Shown here in pieces: positions 24,601 to 39,600 of a DNA stretch of 64,000 nucleotides (its first letter is position 1; each line of letters begins with the position of its first letter). Source of the DNA: Archivesica marissinica (Eukaryota; Mollusca; Bivalvia; Venerida; Vesicomyidae); contig CM026398.1 in the NCBI GenBank assembly GCA_014843695.1, positions 43,455,372-43,519,371 on the forward strand, written 5' to 3'. The notes beneath the pieces were generated by a model that ran no database searches, was not told the DNA's origin, and saw only the letters and a program-made list of their open reading frames with translations. Both the position numbers and the translations under genes were made by a program.

Positions 24601-27600
24601 GTTTTGGCGTCTGTGAGGCGATGTTCTTGTCTACATTATTTATGAGTATAAACTTACTGGCGGAGGAGAAGTTTTGGCGTCTGTGAGGCGATGTTCTTGT
24701 CTATCAGATCATTGAGTAATGTAGTTAGTATGCTGCAGGATGGAAAATATCAAATTAATTAATCATACATGTCGACCTTCTCACCATACAAATGTAGCCC
24801 ATGTAGCCGAGTGGTTCAGTCCGCTGTTGTTTGAGGTCACCTTGCTAGGACCAGGAGTACACTCTCTAACGGGAATATATGATGATATGTGAGAACGTTG
24901 ACAGTCGCTAACGGAGATTGGGAAGGTGTGTACTGGTTATTAACCCGGAACTATTACTGGTCTTCTGTACTCCATAACATGATGAGTACTGGTTATTAAC
25001 CCGGAACTATTACTGGTCTTCTGTACTCCATAACATGATGAGTACTGGTTATTAACCCGGAACTATTACTGGTCTTCTGTACTCCATAACATGATGAGTA
25101 CTGGTTATTAACCCGGAACTATTACTGGTCTTCTGTCCTCCATAACACGATGAGATACTGGTTATTAACCCGGAACTATTACTGGTCTTCTGTACTCCAT
25201 AACACGATGAGATACTGGTTATTAACCCGGAACTATTACTGGTCTTCTGTTCTCCATAACACGATGAGATACTGGTTATTAACCCGGAACTATTACTGGT
25301 CTTCTGTACTCCATAACACGATGAGATACTGGTTATTAACACGGAACTATTACTGGTCTTCTGTACTCCATAACACGATGAGATACTGGTTATTAACCCG
25401 GAACTATTACTGGTCTTCTGTACTCCATAACACGATGAGATACTGGTTATTAACCCAGAACTATTACTGGTCTTCTGTCCTCCATAACACGATGAGATAC
25501 TGGTTATTAACCCGGAACTATTACTGGTCTTCTGTACTCCATAACACGATGAGATACTGGTTATTAACACGGAACTATTACTGGTCTTCTGTTCTCCATA
25601 ACACGATGAGATACTGGTTATTAACCCGGAACTATTACTGGTCTTCTGTACTCCATAACACGATGAGATACTGGTTATTAACACGGAACTATTACTGGTC
25701 TTCTGTACTCCATAACACGATGAGATACTGGTTATTAACCTGGAACTATTACTGGTCTTCTGTACTCCATAACACGATGAGATACTGGTTATTAACCTGG
25801 AACTATTACTGGTCTTCTGTACTCCATAACACGATGAGATACTGGTTATTAACCCGGAACTATTACTGGTCTTCTGTCCTCCATAACACGATGATGATTG
25901 AGCTTATTTACTCTCATCTCCGGTGAACCATGTGGGCGAGCGTTCCATAACACGATGAGTACTGACCTCCCTTATAATCAGAAAATGAGGGAAGAAAGAG
26001 ACACGTTTACTGAAAGAGAGGAACATGTGACAGCTAGGTGAGCTGAGCTCACAAGAGTGATTTCTTTAATTTGTACTACAGTCAAACCTGTCTTAAGCAG
26101 CCAGCCAAGGGAGTTAGAGAAAGTGGCTGCTTAACACAGGTGGCTGCTTAATAGAGGTCAAATGTATAGTAAAACAACATATAGGGAATCTTGAAACTGG
26201 CTGCTTAAACCAGGGTGGTTGCTTAATAGAGGTGACCACTAACACAGGTTTGACTGTATAAGCATAATTACATATAATTATGATATTGCAAAGGAAAATG
26301 AGAGAATCTAAGCAAATTTAAAAAAAAAAGTTTTAGAGCTTAAAAATAAATATATCAGACTAAGAAATGTCACATTGACATTTCAATCTTCGGGTACGAT
26401 ACAAATTTAGAAGTTTATACAAATTTATTTTAGCTCGATTGCGAAACAAGTTGTTACAACTTACATTGCTCATGCTCGAGACCTCATTCCTGATGGAATC
26501 CATCGCTCTAGATTTCTGGTTTTAGATGCAAGTTCACTAGCGGTGACGTCACAGGAAAGATTGCTTAGGAAATGTGTTCCACATAGAAAGGACCATGAGT
26601 ACTTAACGTTACTGCTTTGGTAATGTTTCTGTAGTCCAGTGGCTAACACGTTGGACTGGGAATCCAGAGATCACAGGTTCAATCCCCAGTCTAACACTAA
26701 TAAAATTAACAGTCTTTCAGATGTTTAAACCGAGGTCTTGTATCGGTGCTTTACACTGTGCATGTAAAAGAACCAGAGGAGACTCTGGAATGGATCTATG
26801 TCTGTATCATTGCACTATCCTCCAAATGACTAATCTCTTCAGGAGGCGTCGCTCATATAGGCAACCGGTAGCGACGATAAATAAACGTAAAACACACATG
26901 TTTCAACAAGGGACATATAATTAGAATATTCTTTTCATCCTCAGAGAGAGATCTTGTCTGGATCATGTTACAAGAATGCAATACAAAATAAGAGTATCAC
27001 AAGGGTAACCTAATTCTTTTATTTTATTACAACTTGAACTGTGCATTGATACTTGGTCCAACTTACTCAGTGATATATTCCATGTTGTTGTGATTTAGGG
27101 CCATCAGGATGGTTGCAACGTTGGATCTGTGAAGTTATAAACAGAAAAAAAATGATACACAATCTTCTAACATTGGATCCAATATGTTACAATTGGATAA
27201 AAAATGATACACAATCTTCTAACATTGGATCCAATATGTTACAATTGGATAAAAAATTATACAGAATCTTCTAACATTGGATCCAATATGTTACAATTGG
27301 ATAAAAAATTATACAGAATCTTCTAACATTGGATCCAATATGTTACAATTGGATAAAATTGATACAGAATCTTCTAAAATGTGAAGTTAAAAGTTAAAAC
27401 TTCAACGATTGCTAAGCAAGTTTAAACGACTAATACTAAACACTCTTGTTGGAGTGGATGAAAGCGTAAATGTGGTCATTTGTGTGGGAGGAAACCAGAG
27501 TACCCGGAGAAAACCCACCTGTCCGATCTGGTGACCACTGTACCATCTCACATACTTCTCGGTCCGAGGATCAAACCCGGGTTGCATTGGTGAGAAGCGA

Positions 27601-30600
27601 GCGCACTAACCACTGCGCTAATCGGAAGGTATAAAAGTTCAGTTTTTGCTGATTTCATGAGTGTATTAACAGAACAAAGAATGTGGGCTAACAATGGGAG
27701 TATTGCATGCATACACAGCTAACAATGGTAGTATTGCATGCATACACAGCTAACAATGGTAGTATTGCATGCATACACAGCTAACAATGGTAGTATTGCA
27801 TGCATACACAGCTAACAATGGTAGTATTGCATGCATACACAGCTAACAATGGTAGTATTGCATGCATACACAGCTAACAATGGTAGTATTGCATGCATAC
27901 ACAGCTAACAATGGTAGTATTGCATGCATACACAGCTAACAATGGTAGTATTGCATGCATACACAGCTAACAATGGTAGTATTGCATGCATACACAGCTA
28001 ACAATGGTAGTATTGCATGCATACACAGCTAACAATGGTAGTATTGCATGCATACACAGCTAACAATGGTAGTATTGCATGCATACACAGCTAACATGTT
28101 GGTAATAGTCTAGTTACCGGGCACAGTTATTTATTGTTCAAATGTTTTCAAATTTATTTATTGTCAAGACTTCAAATTCCTATGGTCAAAGTAGTGCATA
28201 TTGGTCATTTGTCAATACTTTGAGAATTGTGATATAAATGGTAGATCTATCAGACGGATCTGTAGTCTAGTGGTAACATGCTGGACTGGTAATCCAGGGA
28301 TCGCAGGTTTGATCCCCCGTCTGACTCTAATAAAATTAACAGTCTTTCAGATGGGATGTTAAACCGAGGTATCGTGTCGGTGCTGTACACCGTGCACGTA
28401 AAAGAACAAGAGGAGACTCTGGAATGGTTCTCTGTCTGTATCATGCACTATCCTCCAAAATCTAAAATAACTAATCTCTTCACGAGGCGTCTCTCATATG
28501 GGCAACCGGTAGCGACGATAAATAAACGTAAAACACACACACAAATTGTGTACCTATCATGGACAGTGAATGACCTCGCCTTCTCCAGGGTCTTAATCAG
28601 CATCAACAGGAACTGGCGGTTGCGTAGAAGTCCTTTAAATGTTTCCATAGCCTGCTGCGATTGTTCAGTCTAAAACAGATAGTTTGCATACACCGTCAAT
28701 AGTCTGTATACACTGGTATTACAGTCAAATCTGTCTTAAGCAGCCAGCCAAAAAATCACAGAAAGTGGCTTCTTAGCACAGGTGGCTACTTAATAGAGGG
28801 CAAATGTATAATATCTGGAAACTGACAGTTTAATACAGGTTGGCTGCTTGAAGGTGACCACTAACACAGGTTTGACTGTATAGCAAGCAGCTTTACGGGA
28901 GAAATCTCCAAAATACTAGTAACAGTGTTGGGGCCCAAAGAAACGGACGATGCTATTCAAGAATAACTAGAGACCGAATTGAAAGGAACTTGTAAACAAA
29001 ACATTTATACATGATTTGAATAATTGATTTGTATATTAGTAGGATATACAGTGTACATCCGTTATGTCGAATTCCGTCGGACCGAACAAAATACTTCGAC
29101 ATAACCAAAGATTGACTTAACGAAATACGATATAAACAGAGTCAGTTATATGTAAAATGATAGTGTCTGAAACGGGACTTTGATCCGACTTCGAGATAAC
29201 CAGAGAATTCGACATAACTGACTTTGACATAGCGGATGTAGACTGTATTATAAACCATTAAATTAATTTTAATAACAGTTGTCCATAACATTTCATGCAC
29301 TCAATACTCTAAGAAACATTGATAAAGCTTTACTCACAGACACAAGACACAATTTATTTTGCCATATGGTCATATAGTAAGTAATTTTTACTGTCATAGG
29401 GCCCAAAAAAAGATTTGCGTCTTGTGCCTGTGGATTTTCCTGTCAACTTTTAACAAAACCTGAGCGCTAAACATTTGTATTGAAACTGAATCATGTATAA
29501 TTTGGCAACTTACAACCACTGCAGGTGGGCTCATTAAGGGATCCATCTTTTGAGCGGTAAACAGTGTTTTACAGGCATACACGTCATAATCTCGGAACAA
29601 TACGTTTCCACCTTCTAAATCACTGGTAAGGTCAGACACCGCAGTCTGTAGTGCAGCAAATTCTATAAATAGAAAACATGTCATGATCACTATAGTAACA
29701 ACTTTGGTATCCTTTCTCCTTCTTTAGCATCATTTACTTTCCTTTGCATCATTTACTTACTTCCCTTTGCATCATTTACTTCCCTTTGCATCATTTACTT
29801 TCCTTTGCATTATTTACTTTCCTTTGCATCATTTACTTTCTCTAAACTAATTTCTATTTCTATAGCATCATTTCTCTTTCTTTGTCATATTTTCTCTTTT
29901 ATTTACATAAATTAACATTCTTTAGCATCATTTCCATTTCTTCAGTATCAATTAATTAGTATCAATTAGTTTACTTAGCATCATTTCTACATCTGTTGCA
30001 TCAATTTTCTTTTATCTTTGGCTGAATCTCCAAACTGATATTGTTAATATCAGTAAAGAGGCAAGTACAGGCTTAGTTTTTATTTGGAATTTATTTTGAA
30101 ATTCAGTCAAATTAGAAATATCTCTGACGGAAATTAATACCCCTCCCATAATTGGGCAGATTGTGACCAAAATATATACAACTGGGCTTGGTACTGGTCA
30201 TTCTCTTCAAATACTTTTGTAATTTAATCCAGACAATCTTTATAGTTCATTTTAATCTTCAAATGGCAATAACTCTGTCAGAAATTAATGAAACAAACCA
30301 TGATCATTCATGACAGCACAACTAGACTCAGTACTGTTCAACATTTTGTATAGTTGACATTCGACAGGTGGTTTAGCAGTATCAGCATGTGCGTTTTACG
30401 TTTATTTATTGTTGCTACTGGTTGCCCATATGAGCGACGCCGCCTGAAGAGATGAGTAATTTTAGATTTTTGGAGGATAGTGCAATGATACAGACAGAGA
30501 CCCATTCCAGAATCGCCTCTGGTTCTTTTACGTGCACGGTGTAAAGCACCGACACGAGAACTCGGTTTAATGTCCCATCTGATAGACTGTTAATTTTATT

Positions 30601-33600
30601 AGGGTCAGACGGGGGATCGAACCTGTGATCCCTGGATTACAAGTCCAACATGTTAACCACTGGACTACAGATCTATCTGAGCAGTATCAGTGTGGATGCC
30701 ATTGTTCTTTAAAGTCTTCACATGGTGATAATTCTGTCACACACAACTGGTTATATGCTTGAATTCTCTATACTTTATACTCTATGTCCATACCTTCTCT
30801 CTACTTCTCCTTACCATTTCCTCACTGTTTACTTACCTCTTTTTATCTTCTCTTCACTGATTTCTTACCATCTTATCACTGCTTCCAAACCTTTTTTAGA
30901 CTGTCTCTTTACCTTCTCTCGACTGTTCCTTATCCTCTCTACACAGTTTCCTTACCCTATCTACATTGTGTCATTTCCTTCTCTACACAGTTTCCTTACC
31001 TTATCTACATTGTGTCATTTCCTTCTCTACAAAGTTCCTTATCTTATCTTCATTGTGTCATTTCCTTCTCTACATGGTTTCCTTACCAGTGCTTCAACAT
31101 TTACTTATATTCTTAACACTATCGCTTTATCTTCTTTTAATTTATTCTTTATCTTCTCTTCACTGATTTCTTACCATCTTATAACTGCTTCCTTACCTTC
31201 TCTTGACTGTTTCTTTTCCACTCTACACGGTTTCCTTACCAGTTCTTCAACATTTACTTATATTCTTAACACTATCTCTTTATCTTCTTTTAATTTATTC
31301 TTTATCTTCTCTTCACTGATTTCTTACCATCTTATAACTGCTTCCTTACCGTCTCTTCACTGTTTCTTTTCCACTCTACACGGTTTCCTTACCAGTTCTT
31401 CAACATTTACTTATATTCTTAACACTATCTCTTTATCTTCTTTTAATTTATTCTTTATCTTCTCTTCACTGATTTCTTACCATCTTATAACTGCTTCCTT
31501 ACCGTCTCTTCACTGTTTCTTTTCCACTCTACACGGTTTCCTTACCTTATCTACATTGTACTTTCCTTCTCTACATTGTTTCCTTACCAATTCTTCAACA
31601 TTTACTATTATTCTTTACACTATCTCTTTATCGTCTTTTAATTGATTCTTTACCTTCCTTTCAATGTTTCTTTACACAGTTTCCTTATCAGTTCTTCAAC
31701 ATGTACTTATCTTAACACTATCTGTTTATCTTCTTTAAAATTGATTCTCTTCCTTCTCTTCAATATCTCCGTACATTCTTTACAATATTTATTTACATTC
31801 TCTTCATTTTTTACTTTCTCTTCACTACCTCCTTACCTTCTCTACACTGTGTCCTGAATTTTCCTTCCAACTTGTCCATCTTGTATTCCAGACTGACTTT
31901 CTCTTTTTTCATGTGTTTACGTTTTCTCCACATGACTACAACGGCAATGGCAAATGCTAGCAAACATAGAACGAGGAATCCAACCACACTTCCCGCAATT
32001 ATGAACTCATTCTTCGTCACAGTCAGTCTGGGGTGACCAAATATTCTCGGTGGTTCATACTCTATCATTCCAACAGAACGATGCAGAAAGCCTATGGTTA
32101 CCTTGGTAGAAAAGACAGAAATCATAAATTTAATGCAGTCATCTACATGTTCTGTTTCAAATCTACACACCAATGTGGACGACTCTGTGACCTCAAATCT
32201 ACACACCAATGTGGACGACTCTGTGACCTCAAATCTACACACCAATGTGGGGTGACTCTGTGACCTCAAATCTACACACCAATGTGGACGACTCTGTGAC
32301 CTCAAATCTACACACCAATGTGGACGACTCTGTGACCTCAAATCTACACACCAATGTGGACGACTCTGTGACCTCAAATCTACACACCAATGTGGGTGAC
32401 TCTGTGACCTCAAATCTACACACCAATGTGGACGACTCTGTGACCTCAAATCTACACACCAATGTGGGGTGACTCTGTGACCTCAAATCTACACACCAAT
32501 GTGGACGACTCTGTGACCTCAAATCTACACACCAATGTGGACGACTCTGTGACCTCAAATCTACACACCAATGTGGACGTACACACCAATGTGGACGACT
32601 CTGTGACCTCAAATCTACACACCAATGTGGGGTGACTCTGTGACCTCAAATCTACACACCAATGTGGACGACTCTGTGACCTCAAATCTACACACCAATG
32701 TGGACGACTCTGTGACCTCAAATCTACACACCAATGTGGACGACTCTGTGACCTCAAATCTACACACCAATGTGGACGACTCTGTGACCTCAAATCTACA
32801 CACCAATGTGGATGACTCTGTGACCTCAAATCTACACACCAATGTGGGGTGACTCTGTGACCTCAAATCTACACACCAATGTGGACGACTCTGTGACCTC
32901 AAATCTACACACCAATGTGGACGACTCTGTGACCTCAAATCTACACACCAATGTGGGGTGACTCTGTGACCTCAAATCTACACACCAATGTGGACGACTC
33001 TGTGACCTCAAATCTACACACCAATGTGGACGACTCTGTGACCTCAAATCTACACACCAATGTGGGGTGACCTCAAATCTACACACCAATGTGGGTGACT
33101 CTGTGACCTCAAATCTACACACCAATGTGGGGTGACTCTGTGACCTCAAATCTACACACCAATGTGGACGACTCTGTGACCTCAAATCTACACACCAATG
33201 TGGACGACTCTGTGACCTCAAATCTACACACCAATGTGGGGTGACCTCAAATCTACACACCAATGTGGGGTGACTCTGTGACCTCAAATCTACACACCAA
33301 TGTGGGGTGACTCTGTGACCTCAAATCTACACACCAATGTGGATGACTCTGTGACCTCAAATCTACACACCAATGTGGACGACTCTGTGACCTCAAATCT
33401 ACACACCAATGTGGACGACTCTGTGACCTCAAATCTACACACCAATGTGGATGACTCTGTGACCTCAAATCTACACACCAATGTGGACGACTCTGTGACC
33501 TCAAATCTACACACCAATGTGGACGACTCTGTGACCTCAAATCTACACACCAATGTGGATGACTCTGTGACCTCAAATCTACACACCAATGTGGGGTGAC

Positions 33601-36600
33601 TCTGTGACCTCAAATCTACACACCAATGTGGACGACTCTGTGACCTCAAATCTACACACCAATGTGGACGACTCTGTGACCTCAAATCTACACACCAATG
33701 TGGACGACTCTGTGACCTCAAATCTACACACCAATGTGGACGACTCTGTGACCTCAAATCTACACACCAATGTGGGGTGACTCTGTGACCTCAAATCTAC
33801 ACACCAATGTGGACGACTCTGTGACCTCAAATCTACACACCAATGTGGACGACTCTGTGACCTCAAATCTACACACCAATGTGGGTGACTCTGTGACCTC
33901 AAATCTACACACCAATGTGGACGACTCTGTGACCTCAAATCTACACACCAATGTGGACGACTCTGTGACCTCAAATCTACACACCAATGTGGACGACTCT
34001 GTGACCTCAAATCTACACACCAATGTGGACGACTCTGTGACCTCAAATCTACACACCAATGTGGGGTGACCTCAAATCTACACACCAATGTGGGGTGACT
34101 CTGTGACCTCAAATCTACACACCAATGTGGGGTGACTCTGTGACCTCAAATCTACACACCAATGTGGACGACTCTGTGACCTCAAATCTACACACCAATG
34201 TGGACGACTCTGTGACCTCAAATCTACACACCAATGTGGGGTGACTCTGTGACCTCAAATCTACACACCAATGTGGACGACTCTGTGACCTCAAATCTAC
34301 ACACCAATGTGGACGACTCTGTGACCTCAAATCTACACACCAATGTGGACGACTCTGTGACCTCAAATCTACACACCAATGTGGACGACTCTGTGACCTC
34401 AAATCTACACACCAATGTGGATGACTACCACCAATCTACACACCAATGTGGACGACTCTGTGACCTCAAATCTACACACCAATGTGGGGTGACTCTGTGA
34501 CCTCAAATCTACACACCAATGTGGACGACTCTGTGACCTCAAATCTACACACCAATGTGGACGACTCTGTGACCTCAAATCTACACACCAATGTGGACGA
34601 CTCTGTGACCTCAAATCTACACACCAATGTGGACGACTCTGTGACCTCAAATCTACACACCAATGTGGACGACTCTGTGACCTCAAATCTACACACCAAT
34701 GTGGGGTGACTCTGTGACCTCAAATCTACACACCAATGTGGACGACTCTGTGACCTCAAATCTACACACCAATGTGGACGACTACACACCAATGTGGACG
34801 AATACACACCAATGTGGACGACTCTGTGACCTCAAATCTACACACCAACGTGGGGTGACTCTGTGACCTCAAATCTACACACCAATGTGGACGACTCTGT
34901 GACCTCAAATCTACACACCAATGTGGACGACTCTGTGACCTCAAATCTACACACCAATGTGGGGTGACCTCAAATCTACACACCAATGTGGACGACTCTG
35001 TGACCTCAAATCTACACACCAATGTGGGGTGACTCTGTGACCTCAAATCTACACACCAATGTGGACGACTCTGTGACCTCAAATCTACACACCAATGTGG
35101 ACGACTCTGTGACCTCAAATCTACACACCAATGTGGACGACTCTGTGACCTCAAATCTACACACCAATGTGGACGACTCTGTGACCTCAAATCTACACAC
35201 CAATGTGGACGACTCTGTGACCTCAAATCTACACACCAATGTGGGGTGACTCTGTGACCTCAAATCTACACACCAATGTGGACGACTCTGTGACCTCAAA
35301 TCTACACACCAATGTGGACGACTACACACCAATGTGGACGAATACACACCAATGTGGACGACTCTGTGACCTCAAATCTACACACCAATGTGGGTGACTC
35401 TGTGACCTCAAATCTACACACCAATGTGGACGACTCTGTGACCTCAAATCTACACACCAATGTGGACGACTCTGTGACCTCAAATCTACACACCAATGTG
35501 GACGACTCTGTGACCTCAAATCTACACACCAATGTGGACGACTCTGTGACCTCAAATCTACACACCAATGTGGGGTGACTCTGTGACCTCAAATCTACAC
35601 ACCAATGTGGACGACTCTGTGACCTCAAATCTACACACCAATGTGGACGACTCTGTGACCTCAAATCTACACACCAATGTGGACGACTCTGTGACCTCAA
35701 ATCTACACACCAATGTGGACGACTCTGTGACCTCAAATCTACACACCAATGTGACGACTCTGTGACCTCAAATCTACACACCAACGTGGGGTGACTCTGT
35801 GACCTCAAATCTACACACCAATGTGGACGACTCTGTGACCTCAAATCTACACACCAATGTGGACGACTCTGTGACCTCAAATCTACACACCAATGTGGAC
35901 GACTCTGTGACCTCAAATCTACACACCAATGTGGACGACTCTGTGACCTCAAATCTACACACCAATGTGGACGACTCTGTGACCTCAAATCTACACACCA
36001 ATGTGGACGACTCTGTGACCTCAAATCTACACACCAATGTGGATGACTCTGTGACCTCAAATCTACACACCAATGTGGACGACTCTGTGACCTCAAATCT
36101 ACACACCAATGTGGACGAACACACCAATGTGGACAATACACACCAATGGACGACTCTGTGACCTCAAATCTACACACCAATGTGGGGTGACTCTGTGACC
36201 TCAAATCTACACACCAATGTGGACGACTCTGTGACCTCAAATCTACACACCAATGTGGACGACTCTGTGACCTCAAATCTACACACCAATGTGGACGACT
36301 CTGTGACCTCAAATCTACACACCAATGTGGGGTGACTCTGTGACCTCAAATCTACACACCAATGTGGATGACTACACACCAATGTGGACGACTCTGTGAC
36401 CTCAAATCTACACACCAATGTGGACGACTCTGTGACCTCAAATCTACACACCAATGTGGACGACTCTGTGACCTCAAATCTACACACCAATGTNNNNNNN
36501 NNNNNNNNNNNNNNNNNNNNNNNNNNNNNNNNNNNNNNNNNNNNNNNNNNNNNNNNNNNNNNNNNNNNNNNNNNNNNNNNNNNNNNNNNNNNNNNNNNNN

Positions 36601-39600
36601 NNNNNNNNNNNNNNNNNNNNNNNNNNNNNNNNNNNNNNNNNNNNNNNNNNNNNNNNNNNNNNNNNNNNNNNNNNNNNNNNNNNNNNNNNNNNNNNNNNNN
36701 NNNNNNNNNNNNNNNNNNNNNNNNNNNNNNNNNNNNNNNNNNNNNNNNNNNNNNNNNNNNNNNNNNNNNNNNNNNNNNNNNNNNNNNNNNNNNNNNNNNN
36801 NNNNNNNNNNNNNNNNNNNNNNNNNNNNNNNNNNNNNNNNNNNNNNNNNNNNNNNNNNNNNNNNNNNNNNNNNNNNNNNNNNNNNNNNNNNNNNNNNNNN
36901 NNNNNNNNNNNNNNNNNNNNNNNNNNNNNNNNNNNNNNNNNNNNNNNNNNNNNNNNNNNNNNNNNNNNNNNNNNNNNNNNNNNNNNNNNNNNNNNNNNNN
37001 NNNNNNNNNNNNNNNNNNNNNNNNNNNNNNNNNNNNNNNNNNNNNNNNNNNNNNNNNNNNNNNNNNNNNNNNNNNNNNNNNNNNNNNNNNNNNNNNNNNN
37101 NNNNNNNNNNNNNNNNNNNNNNNNNNNNNNNNNNNNNNNNNNNNNNNNNNNNNNNNNNNNNNNNNNNNNNNNNNNNNNNNNNNNNNNNNNNNNNNNNNNN
37201 NNNNNNNNNNNNNNNNNNNNNNNNNNNNNNNNNNNNNNNNNNNNNNNNNNNNNNNNNNNNNNNNNNNNNNNNNNNNNNNNNNNNNNNNNNNNNNNNNNNN
37301 NNNNNNNNNNNNNNNNNNNNNNNNNNNNNNNNNNNNNNNNNNNNNNNNNNNNNNNNNNNNNNNNNNNNNNNNNNNNNNNNNNNNNNNNNNNNNNNNNNNN
37401 NNNNNNNNNNNNNNNNNNNNNNNNNNNNNNNNNNNNNNNNNNNNNNNNNNNNNNNNNNNNNNNNNNNNNNNNNNNNNNNNNNNNNNNNNNNNNCACCAAT
37501 GTGTATGACTCTGTGACCTCAAATCTACACACCAATGTGGACGACTCTGTGACCTCAAATCTACACACCAATGTGGACGACTCTGTGACCTCAAATCTAC
37601 ACACCAATGTGGACGACTCTGTGACCTCAAATCTACACACCAATGTAGGGTGACTCTGTGACCTCAAATCTACACACCAACGTGGGGTGACTCTGTGACC
37701 TCAAATCTACACACCAATGTGGACGACTCTGTGACCTCAAATCTACACACCAATGTGGACGACTCTGTGACCTCAAATCTACACACCAATGTGTACGACT
37801 CTGTGACCTCAAATCTACACACCAATGTGGACGACTCTGTGACCTCAAATCTACACACCAATGTGGACGACTCTGTGACCTCAAATCTACACACCAATGT
37901 GGACGACTCTGTGACCTAAATCTACACACCAATGTGTACGACTCTGTGACTCAAATCTACACACCAATGTGGGGTGACTCTGTGACCTCAAATCTACACA
38001 CCAATGTGGACGACTCTGTGACCTCAAATCTACACACCAATGTAGACGACTCTGTGACCTCAAATCTACACACCAATGTGGGGTGACCTCAAATCTACAC
38101 ACCAATGTGGACGACTCTGTGACCTCAAATCTACACACCAACGTGGGGTGACTCTGTGACCTCAAATCTACACACCAATGTGGACGACTCTGTGACCTCA
38201 AATCTACACACCAATGTGGACGACTCTGTGACCTCAAATCTACACACCAATGTGGACGACTGTGACCTCAAATCTACACACCAATGTGGACGACTCTGTG
38301 ACCTCAAATCTACACACCAATGTGGACGACTCTGTGACCTCAAATCTACACACCAATGTGGACGACTCTGTGACCTCAAATCTACACACCAATGTGGGGT
38401 GACTCTGTGACCTCAAATCTACACACCAATGTGGACGACTCTGTGACCTCAAATCTACACACCAATGTGGACGACTCTGTGACCTCAAATCTACACACCA
38501 ATGTGGACGACTCTGTGACCTCAAATCTACACACCAATGTGGACGACTCTGTGACCTCAAATCTACACACCAATGTGGGTGACCTCAAATCTACACACCA
38601 ATGTGGACGACTCTGTGACCTCAAATCTACACACCAACGTGGGGTGACTCTGTGACCTCAAATCTACACACCAATGTGGACGACTCTGTGACCTCAAATC
38701 TACACACCAATGTGGACGACTCTGTGACCTCAAATCTACACACCAATGTGGACGACTGTGACCTCAAATCTACACACCAATGTGGACGACTCTGTGACCT
38801 CAAATCTACACACCAATGTGGACGACACCCAACACAACTCTGTGACCTCAAATCTACACACCAATGTGGACGACTCTGTGACCTCAAATCTACACACCAA
38901 TGTGGACGACTCTGTGACCTCAAATCTACACACCAATGTGGACGACTCTGTGACCTCAAATCTACACACCAATGTGGGTGACTCTGTGACCTCAAATCTA
39001 CACACCAATGTGGACGACTCTGTGACCTCAAATCTACACACCAATGTGGACGACTCTGTGACCTCAAATCTACACACCAATGTGGGGTGACTCTGTGACC
39101 TCAAATCTACACACCAATGTGGACGACTCTGTGACCTCAAATCTACACACCAATGTGGGGTGACTCTGTGACCTCAAATCTACACACCAATGTGGACGAC
39201 TCTGTGACCTCAAATCTACACACCAATGTGGACGACTCTGTGACCTCAAATCTACACACCAATGTGGAGGACTCTGTGACCTCAAATCTACACACCAATG
39301 TGGACGACTCTGTGACCTCAAATCTACACACGAATGTGGGGTGACTCTGTGACCTCAAATCTACACACCAATGTGGACGACTCTGTGACCTCAAATCTAC
39401 ACACCAATGTGGACGACTCTGTGACCTCAAATCTACACACCAATGTGGAAGACTCTGTGACCTCAAATCTACACTTCAATGTGGACGACTCTGTGACCTC
39501 AAATCTACACACCAATGTGGACGACTCTGTCTGTGACCTCAAATCTACACACCAACGTGGGGTGACTCTGTGACCTCAAATCTACACACCAATGTGGACG

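Noticed and set aside
25150..25926. 258-codon plus-strand frame
   Set aside because: 57-bp tandem repeat read through; it lies antisense in a plexin intron.
27690..28095. CRISPR-like direct repeats
   Set aside because: Units are directly adjacent with no unique spacers, and the host is an animal.
32102..32160. Extension of the transmembrane exon upstream through [12 protein letters not shown]
   Set aside because: ACCAAG|GTAACC is the acceptor that keeps phase with exon 11 and matches plexin alignment; upstream residues are intron and satellite.
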